Assembly: GCF_002878395.1 (NCBI RefSeq)
Contig: NC_061122.1
Coordinates: 80,915,088-80,979,087, forward strand
Reading direction: 5' to 3'
DNA: 64,000 nucleotides
DNA from: Capsicum annuum
Lineage: Eukaryota > Streptophyta > Magnoliopsida > Solanales > Solanaceae
In this document: piece after piece, positions 33,541 through 46,077 of the stretch
Position numbering within the stretch: the first letter of the stretch is position 1
Layout of the letters: each line of letters begins with the position of its first letter
Notes under the pieces: generated by a model
Told to the model about the DNA's origin: nothing
The model's database searches: none
Seen by the model: the letters and a program-made list of their open reading frames with translations, nothing else
Position numbers and translations under genes: made by a program

Positions 33541-35102
33541 TCTAATAAAATGATATGCATAACCACCATTTTCACAAAGCTATCTATATCATGACCACAA
33601 GATAATCAATTAAGTATACACATTATCCAACCATTAACCACATGTATAAACTGACAATCGGGTTTTACCATAATAATCTCAATAACGTAATTTAATGTTC
33701 ATCAAGTATCTAGGTCTCTAAAGGATTTCATAGTTCAAGATTAAGGTGGGTCAAGTCCTACTCCTAAATCCCAAGAATGCCAAAGTTCGCTATCACAAGA
33801 CTGACTTATACCCCAAATTAGGCTAAGTTATCTATATCAAACTATAAGGGCTTATCAATCGTTACTAAGCCTATAGGTGAAATCTTCTTCAAGCATTCTT
33901 TCTAAGTTAACCTAACACCAAGGTAATTTTCTAATAAAGCAATACATCATCATTCTCATCTATTAGAGCAACTAAAGTGTTCTTCAACTATTCACGAACT
34001 ACTAGTATAACTATCCAAAGTTCTAGGCTAAGGGTCAAGTATCACACTTTGCAAGTTAAAAAACCCATGAGAATCAAATAATCCCAAATATCACCATTCA
34101 ACCATTCATCATCTAAACCCCACCCAGTATCATAAGCTTAATCTAACTACAATTAAGCTTAACCTACCTTGAGTCCAAGAAAATCACAAACCAACAAGCT
34201 TTTCCTTTCTTCTGCTTGAAGCATCTTCTTCAACTAGCCAAGCTAGCATCAAATGAGTTATACCCATCATTTCACCACTGTGCCATGGGTTTAAAATAAC
34301 ACCAAATGCCCAAGTGGGTTCCACCTTCGGAAAATGAGTTTCAGAGACCAACCCATTACTCACATATTATTAGTGAGTTATAGCCCACAAGATATTTGAG
34401 TAAATCAATCACATATGGAGTTTAATTTAAGTCTCAAGGACTTAGGGGTTTTAGATCTAGAAATCAACAATATATCATTAACTAGAAGGAATCATACCTT
34501 AGATTTGTAGCCAGAATATATTACATAAGTTATTGAAGCTCCTAATCAACCCACGACTCACTTTGAAGATTTTGCACTCTATTAGGGTTAGAGCTCAAGA
34601 GGGAAGCATAAAATGACCAAAATTTTGGGAAAGAAAACCCTTAAATAGGTATATCCAGCCCTCAGGTCTCGCGATCGCACCTTCTTCCTAGCTGCGGTCG
34701 TGGCACCACGATTGTACCTACATCACTAGGGTCATGGTATATCCTCCTATGCTAGGTACGACTGAAGCTTTAAACTTAGTTTCAGGCTTTAGCCAATGCC
34801 TCAAGACGCATCCAGAGTCTGATTCGAGCAAATAGGATATGTAACCACATAGATTTTGACATTTTGAACTCATTGGTGTAGTCGGATTTCATATTTAATA
34901 TAATTTTACTTGAATTTTTGATTGGTGGTCAATTAGGATCAACAATGACCCCAAATTGAGAAAGTTGTTCTAAAAACCAAACAAACCGCCTGGTAACTGA
35001 TCTATTGATTCCGACAAGTCACTAATGACCTGGGGTGGACATGGAGAAGCTCTATCAGCGAAATAAGCAAGAATACAGACAATGACCTGAAGGGTCATTA
35101 CA
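33541..35102 (-). mobile_element. 3' LTR of gypsy element G2, truncated
   Basis: The minus strand begins TGTAATGACCC at 35102 and matches the G2 5' LTR (48220-49850) over its whole length, including the cgatcgca/ggtcgtggcacc words (34665-34760) next to a TATTTAAGG TATA-like box. The remaining 2.1 kb of the LTR are missing at this side, so G2 lost its outer end. Confidence 0.8.
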
Positions 35103-36681
35103 ACATCCACTACTAAGGAACTTTCATCCCTTAAAGTTAAAGACAAGAAAAATACCCAAAGTCTTGAACAAATGAGAAAACTAGGACCACATCTCACTCT
35201 TAATCTCTGAAGTATCTTACTCTACTGGGCAATACCTTCACTGAACCTTGGCTACCGGAATCTCCCTAGTTTCAGTCGCGTTACATCACTAGCCAAAATC
35301 AATACGGGCTCCTTCACAAAGGTCAAATGATCTTCCAAGTAGATCCAGTTTCATCTAAGCACATAAGAAGGATCAAGAATATACTTCCATAACATAAAGA
35401 CATGGAACACTGGATGAAAAATGGCAAAGCTTGGAGGTAAAGCCAACTCATAGGCTACCTTACCAACTACACAGAGAATCTCTAAAGGACCAATATAATG
35501 AGGGCTAAGCTTATCTTTCCTTCTAAATCTCATCATTTCTCTTATAGGTGAAACACAAAGAAACATACGATCACCAACTCTGAATCTTAAGGTATAGAGT
35601 CTACGGTCGGCATAGGCCTTCTACCTACTCTGGGCTACTCTCAGCCTATCCTCAATTACACTGACTTTATCTATTGAGTCCTAAAGCAAATCTATACTAC
35701 AGGGAATAATCTCGAAAGTCTTAAACTATATTACTAGAGAATGACATCTCCTACTGTGCAAAGACTCATAAGGTGCCATTCCAATACTAGAATGATAACT
35801 GTTATTGTAGGCAAATTCTATAATGCTAAGTGTTGATCCCACTAATCTCCAAAATCCATGACGTAGGATCGAAGCACATCTCAAGCACCTAAATAGTCCA
35901 CTCATACTGATCATTTATCTATAGATAAAATGTTGTACTTAAATCTACTTGAGTACCCAACTCCTCCTGAAATTCCCTTCAAAAACTCAAAGTAAACATG
36001 GAACCATGAACTGATACGATAGACACAGGGACCCCATGCAAATAAAATATCTCCTAAACATAAGTTTGGGCTAATCTCTCAGCACTGAAGGTCATCTGAA
36101 TATAAATGAAATGGGTCGACTTCATCAAACAATCAACAACAATCCAAATACCATCGTGACTATGAAAAGTATGAGGAAAACCATTAATGAAGTCTATGGT
36201 GATCCTTTCCCATTTCCACTCGAGAATAGGCAATCTCTAAGTCAATCTACTTAGACGTTGATACTCTGCCTTAACCTGTTGACAACATAGGCAACTAGCT
36301 ACAAAGTCTGCCAGATCCCTCTTCATACCATCCTACTTGTACAACTGCCTCAAATCTCTATTCATCTTGGCTGTACCAGGATGAATAGAATATCAAAACT
36401 GTGAGCCTCATGCAGAATCGACTAAATCAAGTCATCAAGTTGGGGAACACAAATATGACCCTAAAATCTCAAGATACCCTTAGAATCTATAGTGTATCTT
36501 CATAACCCACCACCTACTTCTCGATCATAGAGAAGGCACAACTTACTATCCTCAAACTGATGATCCTAAATCCGCTCAACTAGTGATGACCTAGCCTCAA
36601 CATAAGCCAAAATTCTCACAGGATCCAAAATATCAAGGTGAACTATCAAATTGGCTAAGAACTGGATGTCCCATAACAAGG
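35103..36681 (-). pseudogene. G2 integrase region (broken)
   Basis: After a polypurine-like 'TTCCTTAGTAGTGGATGT' the minus strand encodes, reading back from the 3' end, the C-terminal 'DKLSPHYIGPLEIL' and 'PVFHVFMLWKY' segment (about 35500-35390), 'NNSYHSSIGMAPYE' (about 35815-35775) and core fragments (about 36130 'FIYIQMTFSAER'-type). Stops and frameshifts throughout. It belongs to the same reading order as 43078-45900, from which it is separated by the non-autonomous element. Confidence 0.75.
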
Positions 36682-38284
36682 TGATGAGTGGTGAAATTAC
36701 CACTTATTTTCACTTAACATTCATGCAAACTACAATGATTTGAATGTAAAAATGAGACACATTTGGGGTTAAATATACTAATTCCCATATTTTGTAGGTG
36801 TACAAGTGCCGAGAAGAAAAAAAATAAACTTAAGCAGAAAAGGATCAAAAAGAAAATTAAAGTACAAGAGATGGACAAATAGATACAAGATCTGGATCTA
36901 GCCCACAATTACTGTGATCGCAGGCATTAGCCCACGATCATACTGAGTCAATTACCGTGATCGCAGGCATTAGCCCACGATCGTACTGAGTCAATCTAGT
37001 TAACTAACTACGATCGTGATGGACTAACTATAATCTCGGTGAGTGCTATCGCGACCAATCATCCGCGATCACGTGAGGGTGGAAAATGACCCAAGGGCAG
37101 AAGCATCATTTTGACCAGCTGACTCCAAATCCCATTTAAAGCTCAAAGCCCTTTTATTTAGGGGATCATTTATCTATCTTTCCATAACCCTACCTCCCAT
37201 CCTTATTCTAGGGTTTTTACCCTACCTACCATCCTTAGTCTTGGGTTTTTGTAATTTCTTAGTGCTTGGAGCTCAAATTTGTACTAATTTGATCTAAGAA
37301 GAAATTAAAGTGACTTCCAAGTGTATATTTAGCTTTGTCTATTGAAGATTCATTTGAGTATAAAGTGTGTTTTGCCCTCTCTTTATTTTTCCTATGAATA
37401 ACTTTTATAGACATCTTGGTTTATTTGTCCTTAATATTATTATGGTTTGCTAGATCTACCTCTTGGGATTATGTATGAATAGAAAGCAATTGTGCATGGG
37501 TTGTGATATATTTATGTGGAATTTAGTTTTTTGATGATGGGTTCTATTGTGCTTGATTAAATAGGTAGGATTTATGGGTGAAAGCCCCAAATGTCTAAAT
37601 GGATTTGATGGATAAAAGTCCCAAGCTCCTGAAATCCCTAACCATCCTTGAAAGAGGGGTTTTGGGTGAACTTTAGGGACCCACATCATCCTTGAAAGAG
37701 GGATGTGTAATCCAAAGCAATAGTAGACAACTTATGGGTATGTATTACCAATTGTTCACTATCTTAGAGATAAGGGTAATTAAGAGGTTGACTATCTCTC
37801 AGGTTCCATCCTAGAAATAGGGGTGCCTAATTAAGGTATTGGGTACTTTAATTGACACATTTGTTTGGTACTAGAAAGGGTCAACGAGTGATATCATTGT
37901 GGCTTTGTTGAAAAACTAGTCTCAAGGACCTTTAAACCTAGTCTACCGTATCATCAACAACTAGAATCTACATCGAATCATTACATACCTATGCATATCA
38001 TACCCCTAGGATAGCACAGTCCCCAGATCCATTTTAATTGTTTATACTCTAATTATTTTTAGTCTCAAATTAGTCTCTTAGAAGCCCAAGAATTACTTTC
38101 ACATCAAAAACCCCTAAACCATTTTGTACTATATATTTAAATTTAGTTAGTAACTTTTATTTTGAACCTACTCAATCTCTACTCACATTGTTCCTTATGG
38201 ATTCAACCCCAACGCTTGTTTGGTAAATATATTGACAATGACTGCCTTGTACTCAAATTGACATGTAAGTTGAGTGTTATAAAA
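36682..38284 (+). mobile_element. 5' LTR of a non-autonomous Athila/Tat-type element
   Basis: It begins TGATGAGTGGTGAAATTACC and ends near GTGTTAT before the primer site at 38288. It pairs with 41566-43077. The U3 region (36905-37080) has a cluster of cgatcgtga/gatcgcg words and then a CATTTAAAGC TATA-like box (about 37133). A 57-bp tandem duplication in that cluster and a repeat around 37190-37250 explain most of the length difference between the LTRs. Confidence 0.85.
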
Positions 38285-38287
38285 AAA

Positions 38288-38305
38288 TGGCGCCGTTGTC
38301 GTGGA
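38288..38305 (+). other. Primer binding site for tRNA-Asp-type primer
   Basis: TGGCGCCGTTGTCGTGGA differs at two positions from the complement of the plant tRNA-Asp 3' end (TGGCGCCGTTGCCGGGGA), the primer known for Athila-type elements. It lies 3-8 bp from the LTR end, as expected. Confidence 0.85.
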
Positions 38306-41300
38306 ATAATTTGGTGTATTGAGTTAGTTTGAAATTTTAGCTTACTTGCTTAAATTCAATCTTGTAAATATTTGTTAGGTATTTTCTTTTGTTTCTTGTT
38401 TTAGATAGATTTTTAGTTCTGCTTATTTGTTAATATGGCATCATGGAATGAATGGGATTTAGTTGTTGGAAGTCATACCTTGATGACCCATGTCCATATG
38501 ATGGTGGACCCCACTTTTGGCTAGATTATAGATATGCTCCTAAGAAAGAGATGTGTATACACCATCTCAACCCTCTTGGGAGCATGATTGTTCCTTATGT
38601 GGTCGTCGATATGGACATCGAAACCATTGTCCAAATACCCCCCCCCATTATGCTAACCAGTTTTGTAGTTATTCTTATGATCTTAATAGGTGTTATATGA
38701 TGGAAAATGAGGAATGAAGCATGAAAAGTAGTAGCGTTGAGGCAATACTTCAACATATATTAGAATTAACAACAACGGTGGAGGAGGAAGCAACAATTAT
38801 ACACAAGGAATTCAGAGAGAAATTCAAGAAGATAAAATATATGGGTATGAAAGTTAATACTTCAAACACCACAACCATGCTCGCTTTTCTAAATGAGCAT
38901 GATATTGAATAATCCTTGATGATTTCCCAACGAACCATATCTAAAGATGCAGAAATAAAGAAAATGGTGCTAGAGTTGGAAGAAGAATTTAAAAATATTT
39001 CTTATAAAAACTCTATCTCATTTTGGGATGAGAGTGCTAAGATGGATGAAATTCCAAAATTAAGGGAAGGAGCCCATTCTAACCATTTTTCAACATTATG
39101 CTTGGTGGATTTGACAAAAGTATATCTACCCGAGCAAATGATGAATTTTGGGGAGAAAGAACTCCATCCCTATATTTTGGAGTTTGATATTCCAAAAGAG
39201 CATATGGGAGCCCCACATTTGAAGGTCAAGGAGTACAACGTCCGATGTTGAACTAGTGGCCTATTCCCACCTTTACCCAAGGAGCCTAATTGAAATATTG
39301 ATGTTAAGTTGGGTAAAAGGTTTAATTCTTTGAAGTAGTGTGATAGAACATATTTCTTCATGCCCTTGCATATTCCCAATGTACCTAAAAGATGTACCAA
39401 TCAAAAATTGTGCAGGAAATTAAAATCCTTTAAGTGGAGACATAAATGAGGATTAAAAAGGTGTCGTACTATGACAATAAATACGGCACTTGATGGGAGG
39501 CAACCCATCATTTTCATATTTTTATTTACATGTTTTTAGAATAATTCACATAATTTTCATGTTTTGTAGGCACTTTGTACATGTTGGAAGCCAAAAACAC
39601 CGAATAACTAAGTTTAGAAGTGTGGCAACCATGAAGAAAAATAGGGAAAAACAAAGGAGCAGATGGCCTTAGTTACCGCGATCGCTGGTCGTGGGCTACA
39701 ATTACGGTATCGTGATCACACTTGCTAGGCCACAATTGCGCCTCTATGTACAGCCTTCCACATGGTTCTTAATGCGGTTTTCAGGAGTCCTTTTACCCTC
39801 ATTATGCTTTTTATGTTGTGCAGTGAGGTCACTATAAGTACTTTTATTGGGGGTGTGGCCCTATCCTTGTGTATATTCATTGGTTTAAAACACTTAAACT
39901 TAGTTCATGCAAAGCATGAAAATTTTGTGAATTGGTTATTTTTATTTTTAGTTCTCTTTTAATTTTAATAATAATAGTGGACGAGCCTTTCCCTATGATG
40001 GATTTAGTGATGACATTTGTAAGGGAAGCTTATCATGATAGAGTTTTAAGCCATGATTGCAGGGGAAGTTTGATTACCCGTGGCATGATGGAATTGGGAT
40101 CTCACTTGTACCATTAGTGGAGTTTGAGTAGCCATGTGGATGATTTACCTATTGAGCCATAATGTGAGACCAAGGCTTTGTTTATTTCCTTGGTTAGCAA
40201 ATTATGCATGGTGTTAATGCAAAGACAACACCCCCTCTATCCAAAAATTTTGAAAAATCAAGGGAATAGACGTGAGTGACATTGTAATAATTCTTTTTCT
40301 ATTTTTGTGACTCCAAATTTTTTACTTATGAAAACAGGTAGATACTCCATTTTTGTCTCTAGCGGGAGGGGCAAAATTGAGCTTCCTTCGCAAGTGTGCA
40401 TTCCATATGTGGTGAGCTATTTGTATAACTCTCATGTGTACTTGTACCATCTAGAACTTACCCCATTAGTCTCTCAAGGCTAATTTTGATTGTACTTGGA
40501 TGGGGAGATGATCTTAGGCTATCTTGTCGACTTTGGAAGTTCACTCTAGCCTAAAAAGCCTACCATTTCATAGATGTTATCTCTAGTCACCCACTTTAAA
40601 CCTTTGGATCTTTCTTTGGAAAATATATTACAAGCCATAAGCCTTTCTCTTGTCCCTCTTTTGAACCTCTCCTTGAACTTAATAGTGCAAATCGAGGCTA
40701 AAATCCTAAGTTGGGGGCAGTGAAGTTTGAAAGAGGTAACTTTGGGCCACGAAGTATTGAGTGTCTAAGAGCTGAAGCATTGAGAAAAAGTGTAGAAAAA
40801 AATAAAGGACCCAACTAAGGAAAGAAAAGCACAAAGTGTACAAGAAAAATAAATGAAACGAAAGTGGGTGCACCAAGGAAATAAAAGAAGGAACATATGT
40901 AAAGAGTGAAAACTAAAGAAGTGGCTCATGATCTAAGAAAGGGTAGAATAGTGTGATATAGATGTTCAAGGAGGTTAAGGCCTTGATGTTCCTTAATGAT
41001 ATCCTACCCTACTTCAAAACCTACATTACAAGCTCAAAATCCCTTTGTGATCTTCAATCCAGTGTATTCATTATAGTATCAATTGAAAATAGGAGCAATC
41101 CTATGGCATGGTACTTGTTAACATCAAGAGTTCTTGAGAGAGAGAGAGAGTGTGCGTGTGTTTTGCACTTAAATTCTTTGTTGTATATTTTATAACTTGC
41201 TGTGTAGAATTTTTTTTTCTTCTAAGAAGACATGTAAACAAGTTAAGGTGGGTGATTTTATCATCTCCTAAAAAATGAGGAAAAAGGAGTATAATATGGT

Positions 41301-41562
41301 TGAGTTCAAAGAGGAGTCATTTCTAGAGTATTAGTGATTGTTGCATGATTGCTCTTTGAAGTCTTTTGCATCCTTGGGTATTGCGTTTTAGGTTGAGGGG
41401 TGTCGGTAGAATAGTTTTACCCATGTTTGATAAGCTATTTGTGGTAGTAACTAAGGTTAAATTCATTGTGATAATTGGGTCATCTAAGTGGGCATAAAAT
41501 ATGCGTTGTCTGATGATGAAGGGTAGTGTTGCTTAAGGACAAGAAAAGATTTAAGTTGGGGG
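38306..41562 (+). mobile_element. Internal region of the non-autonomous element, coding-poor
   Basis: The 3.26-kb interior has no RT, RNase H, protease or integrase. A gag-like start, ATG at 38435 (MASWNEWDL), shifts frame into 'DPCPYDGGPHFW...MCIHHLNPLGSM' (38480-38600). A second open stretch, 38916-39251, encodes 'PKLREGAHSNHFSTLCLVDL' and an acidic C-terminus. Small Leu/Ile-rich ORFs follow at 39762-39960. It ends with AAGTTGGGGGTGT (41552-41564), the polypurine tract. It depends on proteins in trans. I do not recognise the second ORF. Confidence 0.7.
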
Positions 41563-41565
41563 TGT

Positions 41566-43077
41566 TGATGAGTGGTGAAATTACCACTTATTTTGCACTT
41601 AACATTCATGGATACTACTATGATTTGAATGTAAAATCAACATATTTGGGGTTAAATGTACTAATTTCCATATTTTGCAGGTGTACAAGTACTGAGAAGA
41701 AAAGAAGCAAATTTGAGCTGAAAAGGATCAAAAATAGAATTGTTACAAGAGCTGGACAAGCTGATGCAGGATCAGGATCTAGCCCTCAGTAACACCCACG
41801 ATCGCACTGAGTCAAGCTAATCAACCAAATGTGATCACAATGGACTAACCGTAATCGCAGTGAGTACGATCGCGACCAATCATTCGCGATCGCGTAAGGG
41901 CAAAAAATGGCCCAAGGGCAAAAATGTCATTTTGACTAGTCAACTCCAAATCCCATTTAAAGATCAAAACCCTTTCATTAAAGTTATAATCTATCCATAT
42001 TTACACAACTCTAACTCCCATCCTTAGTTTAGAATTTTTGTAATTTCTTGGAGTTTGGAGCTCAAATTTGTACTAATTTGAGCTAAGAAGACATTAAAGT
42101 GTCTTCCAAGCATAGATTTGGCTTTGTCTATTGAAGATTCATTTGCGTATAAAGTGTGGTTTACCCTCTCTTTATTTTTCCTACGAATAACTTTTATAGA
42201 CATCTTGGTTTATTTGTGCTTATTATTATTATGATTTTCTAGATCCTCTTGGGATTATGTCTGAATAGGAAGCAATTATGCATGGGTTGTGATATATTTG
42301 TGTGAAATTTAGTTTGTTGATGATGGGTTCTATTGTTGCTTGATTAAATAGGTAGGATTTGTGGGTGAAAGTCCCAAATGTCCAAATGGGTTTGATGGAT
42401 GAAAGTCCCAAGCTCCTGAAATCCCTAACCATCCTTGAAAGAGGGGTTTTGGGTGAACTTTAGGGACCCACATCATCCTTGAAAGAGGGATGTGTAATCC
42501 AAAGCAATAGTAGACAACTTATGGGTATGTCTTACCAATTGTTCACTATCTTAGAGATAAGGGTGATTAAGAGGTTGACTATCTCTCAGGTTCCATCCTA
42601 GAAATAGGGGTGCCTAATTGAGGTATTGGGTACTTTAATTGACACATTTGTTTGGTACTAAAAAGGGTCAACGAGTGATATCATTGTGGCTTTGTTGAAA
42701 ACTAGTTTCAAGGAATTTAAACCTAGCCTACCATATCATCAACAACTAGAATCTAAATTGAATCATTACCTACCCATGCATATCATGCCCCTAGGATAGC
42801 ATAGTCCTAAGATCCATTTTAATTGTTTATACTCTAATTATTCTTAGTCTCAAATTAGTCCCTTTGAAGCCCAAGAATTATTTTCATGTTTGAAAACATC
42901 AAAAAACCCCAAACCATTTTGTACTACATGTTTGAATTTAGTTAGTAACTCTTATTTCGAACCTACTCAATCGCCACTCATATTGTTCCTCGTGGATTCA
43001 ACCTCGACTCTTGTTGGGTAAATATATTGACAACGATCTCCTTGAACTCAAATTGACATTTAAGTTAAGCGTTATCA
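41566..43077 (+). mobile_element. 3' LTR of the non-autonomous element
   Basis: It starts TGATGAGTGGTGAAATTACC and ends GCGTTATCA. The two LTRs are very similar throughout 37280-38280 and 42040-43077, with few differences per 100 bp, so this insertion is clearly younger than G4. The flanks CAAGG (36677-36681) and CATAG (43078-43082) match at 3 of 5 positions, so a target duplication is only weakly supported. Confidence 0.85.
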
Positions 43078-44445
43078 CATAGGCCTATGAGAAACTAATA
43101 GACACGCCAAATTACCCATACTCACTGCTTTGTGACTCAAGGCATCCACCACTATATTTCCTTACCCGAATGATACAAAATAGAAATATTGTAGTCCTTT
43201 AGCAACTCCATCCGCCTACGTTGGAGATAATTAAGATCTCGCTAGGTCCTAAGATGTTGAAGACTACGATGATCGGTGAAAATCTCACAATGTACACCAT
43301 ACAAGTAATGCCTCTAAATCTTGAGCGCGAAAACTACCGCCGCCAGCTCCAAATCATGAGTGAGGTAGTTTCGCTATAAACCTTAAGATGTCTAGAAGAA
43401 TAGGCAATGACACAACCCTGCTGCATGAAAACACAATCAAGACCAACACCAGAAGTATCACAAAACACTGTGAATCCCTCACCCTCAACTGAAAGAGCTA
43501 ACACTGGGGATGAAGTGAGACAATCCTTGAGCTTTCCAAAGCTCAACTCATACTTCTCAGACAATCAAAAAAGAACTTCCTTTCGGGTTAATCTAGTCAT
43601 AGCGGCTGATAAGGTAGCAAAAATCTCAACAAATCGCCTATAATAACCAGCCAAACCAATAAAACTACGAACCTTAGTCGGAGATGTAGGTCTAGCCCAA
43701 TTACAAATCACAAAAATCATAGTTGGGTCTACCATAATACCCACCTTGGACACAAGAAAAAACACTGACTCATGCCAAAACTCACACTGAGATCTTGGCA
43801 AAAAGCACATGCTCTCGTAAAACATGGAGCACAATTGTCAAATGCCATACATGCTCCCCACTACTCTTTGAATACACAAGAATATCACCAATATAACAGA
43901 GAAGTATAGATAAGGTTTGAACACACAGTTCATCAAGTCCATCAACACGGCTGGGGCATTAGTCAGCCAAAAAGATATCACCAAAAATTCATAGTGACCA
44001 TAACAGGTCCTAAAGGCTGTCTTTGGGATATCCTCAGCCTGTATCCTCAATTGGTGATAATCGGACCTCAAATCTATCTTAGAAAATACCACTTTGCCTT
44101 GAAGATGGTTGAACGAATCATCAATGCGAGGCATAGGATAATAGTTCTTCATCGTCACCTTGTTAAGTTTCCTATAGTCAAACTACACATCCGCATCGAA
44201 CCATCTTTCTTATTTTCAAATAAAATAGGGGCTCCCCATGGGGACACACTCGTTCTAATAAACCCCTTGCCAAGAAGATTCTCGAGCTGAGAATTTAGCT
44301 CCTTAAGATCTACAGAAGCCATATGGTAAGGTGCCATAGAAATAGGTCGGGTGCCAGGATCAAGTTTAATAGCAAACTGAATCTTACAGTCAAGAGTCGA
44401 CTTGCAACATACCAAAATTACACCTGTAACTATAGCATCCAAAGT
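43078..44445 (-). pseudogene. G2 reverse transcriptase-RNase H region (broken)
   Basis: Minus-strand frames give '[25 protein letters not shown]' in pieces (about 44310-44230), '[16 protein letters not shown]' (about 44080-44035), '[14 protein letters not shown]' (about 44020-43980), the palm, where the F-I-D-D box now reads Y-I-G-D-I-L-V-Y-S (about 43895-43870) next to a frameshift, '[14 protein letters not shown]' (about 43660) and RNase H 'CDTSGVGLDCVFMQQGCVIAYSSR' in pieces (about 43460-43395). The first catalytic Asp is Gly, so RT is dead. Confidence 0.85.
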
Positions 44446-45900
44446 CTCAGTTTTGGTCCTAGCAGGTACTACTTACTACAACCACGCCTGCTACTTGGCT
44501 TTGACCTCCTGTGCTGCCTGCTTGAGTACTACCTAGAGCACCCTGGTAACCATATCTACGACCTTGCAAAAACCTCTACCTGAGGGATAAACTGCCCTAA
44601 TAGGAGTATCTCTCTAGGCTGAAATAACTATTGCCCCACAACGAAGGCACTCTTTAAAGAAATAACTAGGAAAACCACAAGTATAACAAGACTCATGAGA
44701 AGAACAAGAAGTTAAAAATATAGTTGATCAACATAGCTACCATACCTAGCATGGCCCATAGATGAACCCCTCAAAGACTGGTCACCGCCCTTTTTAGGGC
44801 GACCACTAGCCATAAATTGATCCCTACAGTGGTTTGAAGAGATTCCTGAACCGGTCAACTAATCTAACTCTGAGGATGAAAAGATGGATGTGGAGGATGT
44901 ACAACATAAAAAATACCACCTCTGAATTAGGAACTACTACGGCTCCCACTAAATCTGCCCTGATACTTAGGCCTCTTATCACGACCCTCACACTGCAGGT
45001 CTTCCATCACTCTAGCATGATCAACAACCTTAGCAAAGGTCCTACCCACAAAAATTAAACTCTGGGCAGCCATTTGAATAGAAAGTCTCAATCCTCTCAC
45101 AAAGCGGTGAACTCTCTCACACTCAGTGTCTAAGATAAAAGTTGCATGTCTAGCCAACTCATGAAAATGAGCCTTATACTCAGCTATTGTCATAGAACCC
45201 TGCTCCATTCTAGAGAAATGATGTCTCAAATGATCTTTAAGTATATGCGGCATAAAATTTTCCAAGAACATCTTGGAGAACTGATCTTAAGAGAGAAGGG
45301 AATATCTAACTAGTCTAGAACTCACAAAACCCTTCCACCAGTGTCTAGCAAACAAGAGCAACTAAAATATGGTATGACCACACCACGAACCTCAACAAGG
45401 TCTAACCCACAAAGCCTATCTTCAAGCAGTTAAAAACTTAAGTGTATCCTCTCCAGGAGCTCCAGCAAATCTAGGTGAGCCAACCTCAAGAACCTACCCA
45501 GCATCTTCTATTCCTTCGCAGACATAGTGGGTTGGGTCACAATTGGCTGAACGACTATCGGCTAAACAACTACTAAAATAAGAGGAACTTCAACTTCAGG
45601 AACTGCAGCTGCAGGCTGCACTTCTGTTCTAATAGTCTGTAAACTATCAATAATATATAACAGATGAACAAAAGCATCCCTAAGAAAAGAAGAGGGGATG
45701 AATCTTTATGGAACCTAGGCTTGTCCTTGCTCCCCTGCTGACTGAGGTGGAGGAGTCTTTGGCTCGGGTGCAGGAATAAAATTCTAAGGAGGTACACCCC
45801 GATCCTTAACTAGGGACACATCACGAGTCTAGGTCTTGGGACCATCCTCACATATCACTGAAGCATGTGTCCTATGCATCTCTAAAATAGTAAAGTCAAC
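44446..45900 (-). pseudogene. G2 gag and zinc knuckle (broken)
   Basis: The minus-strand ORF 45271-44927 encodes a typical Del-type gag segment: 'FLENFMPHILKDHLRHHF', 'MTIAEYKAHFHELARHA', 'RVHRFVRGLRLSIQ'. A knuckle at about 44700-44650 reads C-Y-T-C-G-F-P-S-Y-F-F-K-E-C, with Tyr at the His position of CCHC. The N-terminal part (45300-45900) is Pro/Gln-rich and broken by stops. The protease could not be delimited between the knuckle and RT. Confidence 0.75.
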
Positions 45901-46053
45901 AAAATATTCTACAAACCAACTTAGACTCTTAGCGCGATATTAGTGAAATAAGTGAAGGACTCCTAAGAATGTGTCATAGCCTACTGAAGATAAGAAACGA
46001 ACGCTGACATTTCAATCTGAAGATACACTTGCTCTTGTACCAATAATATCGGT

Positions 46054-46075
46054 GAAACCTAGGATCTAATACCAA
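46054..46075 (-). other. G2 primer binding site (tRNA-Met type)
   Basis: The minus strand reads TTGGTATTAGATCCTAGG beside the LTR end, close to the usual TTGGTATCAGAGC complementary to initiator tRNA-Met, the primer of Del/Tekay elements. Confidence 0.6.
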
Positions 46076-46077
46076 TT

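Noticed and set aside
36682..43082. Clean target-site duplication for the non-autonomous element
   Set aside because: The flanks CAAGG and CATAG match at only three of five positions, so I do not claim a duplication although the insertion into G2 is clear.
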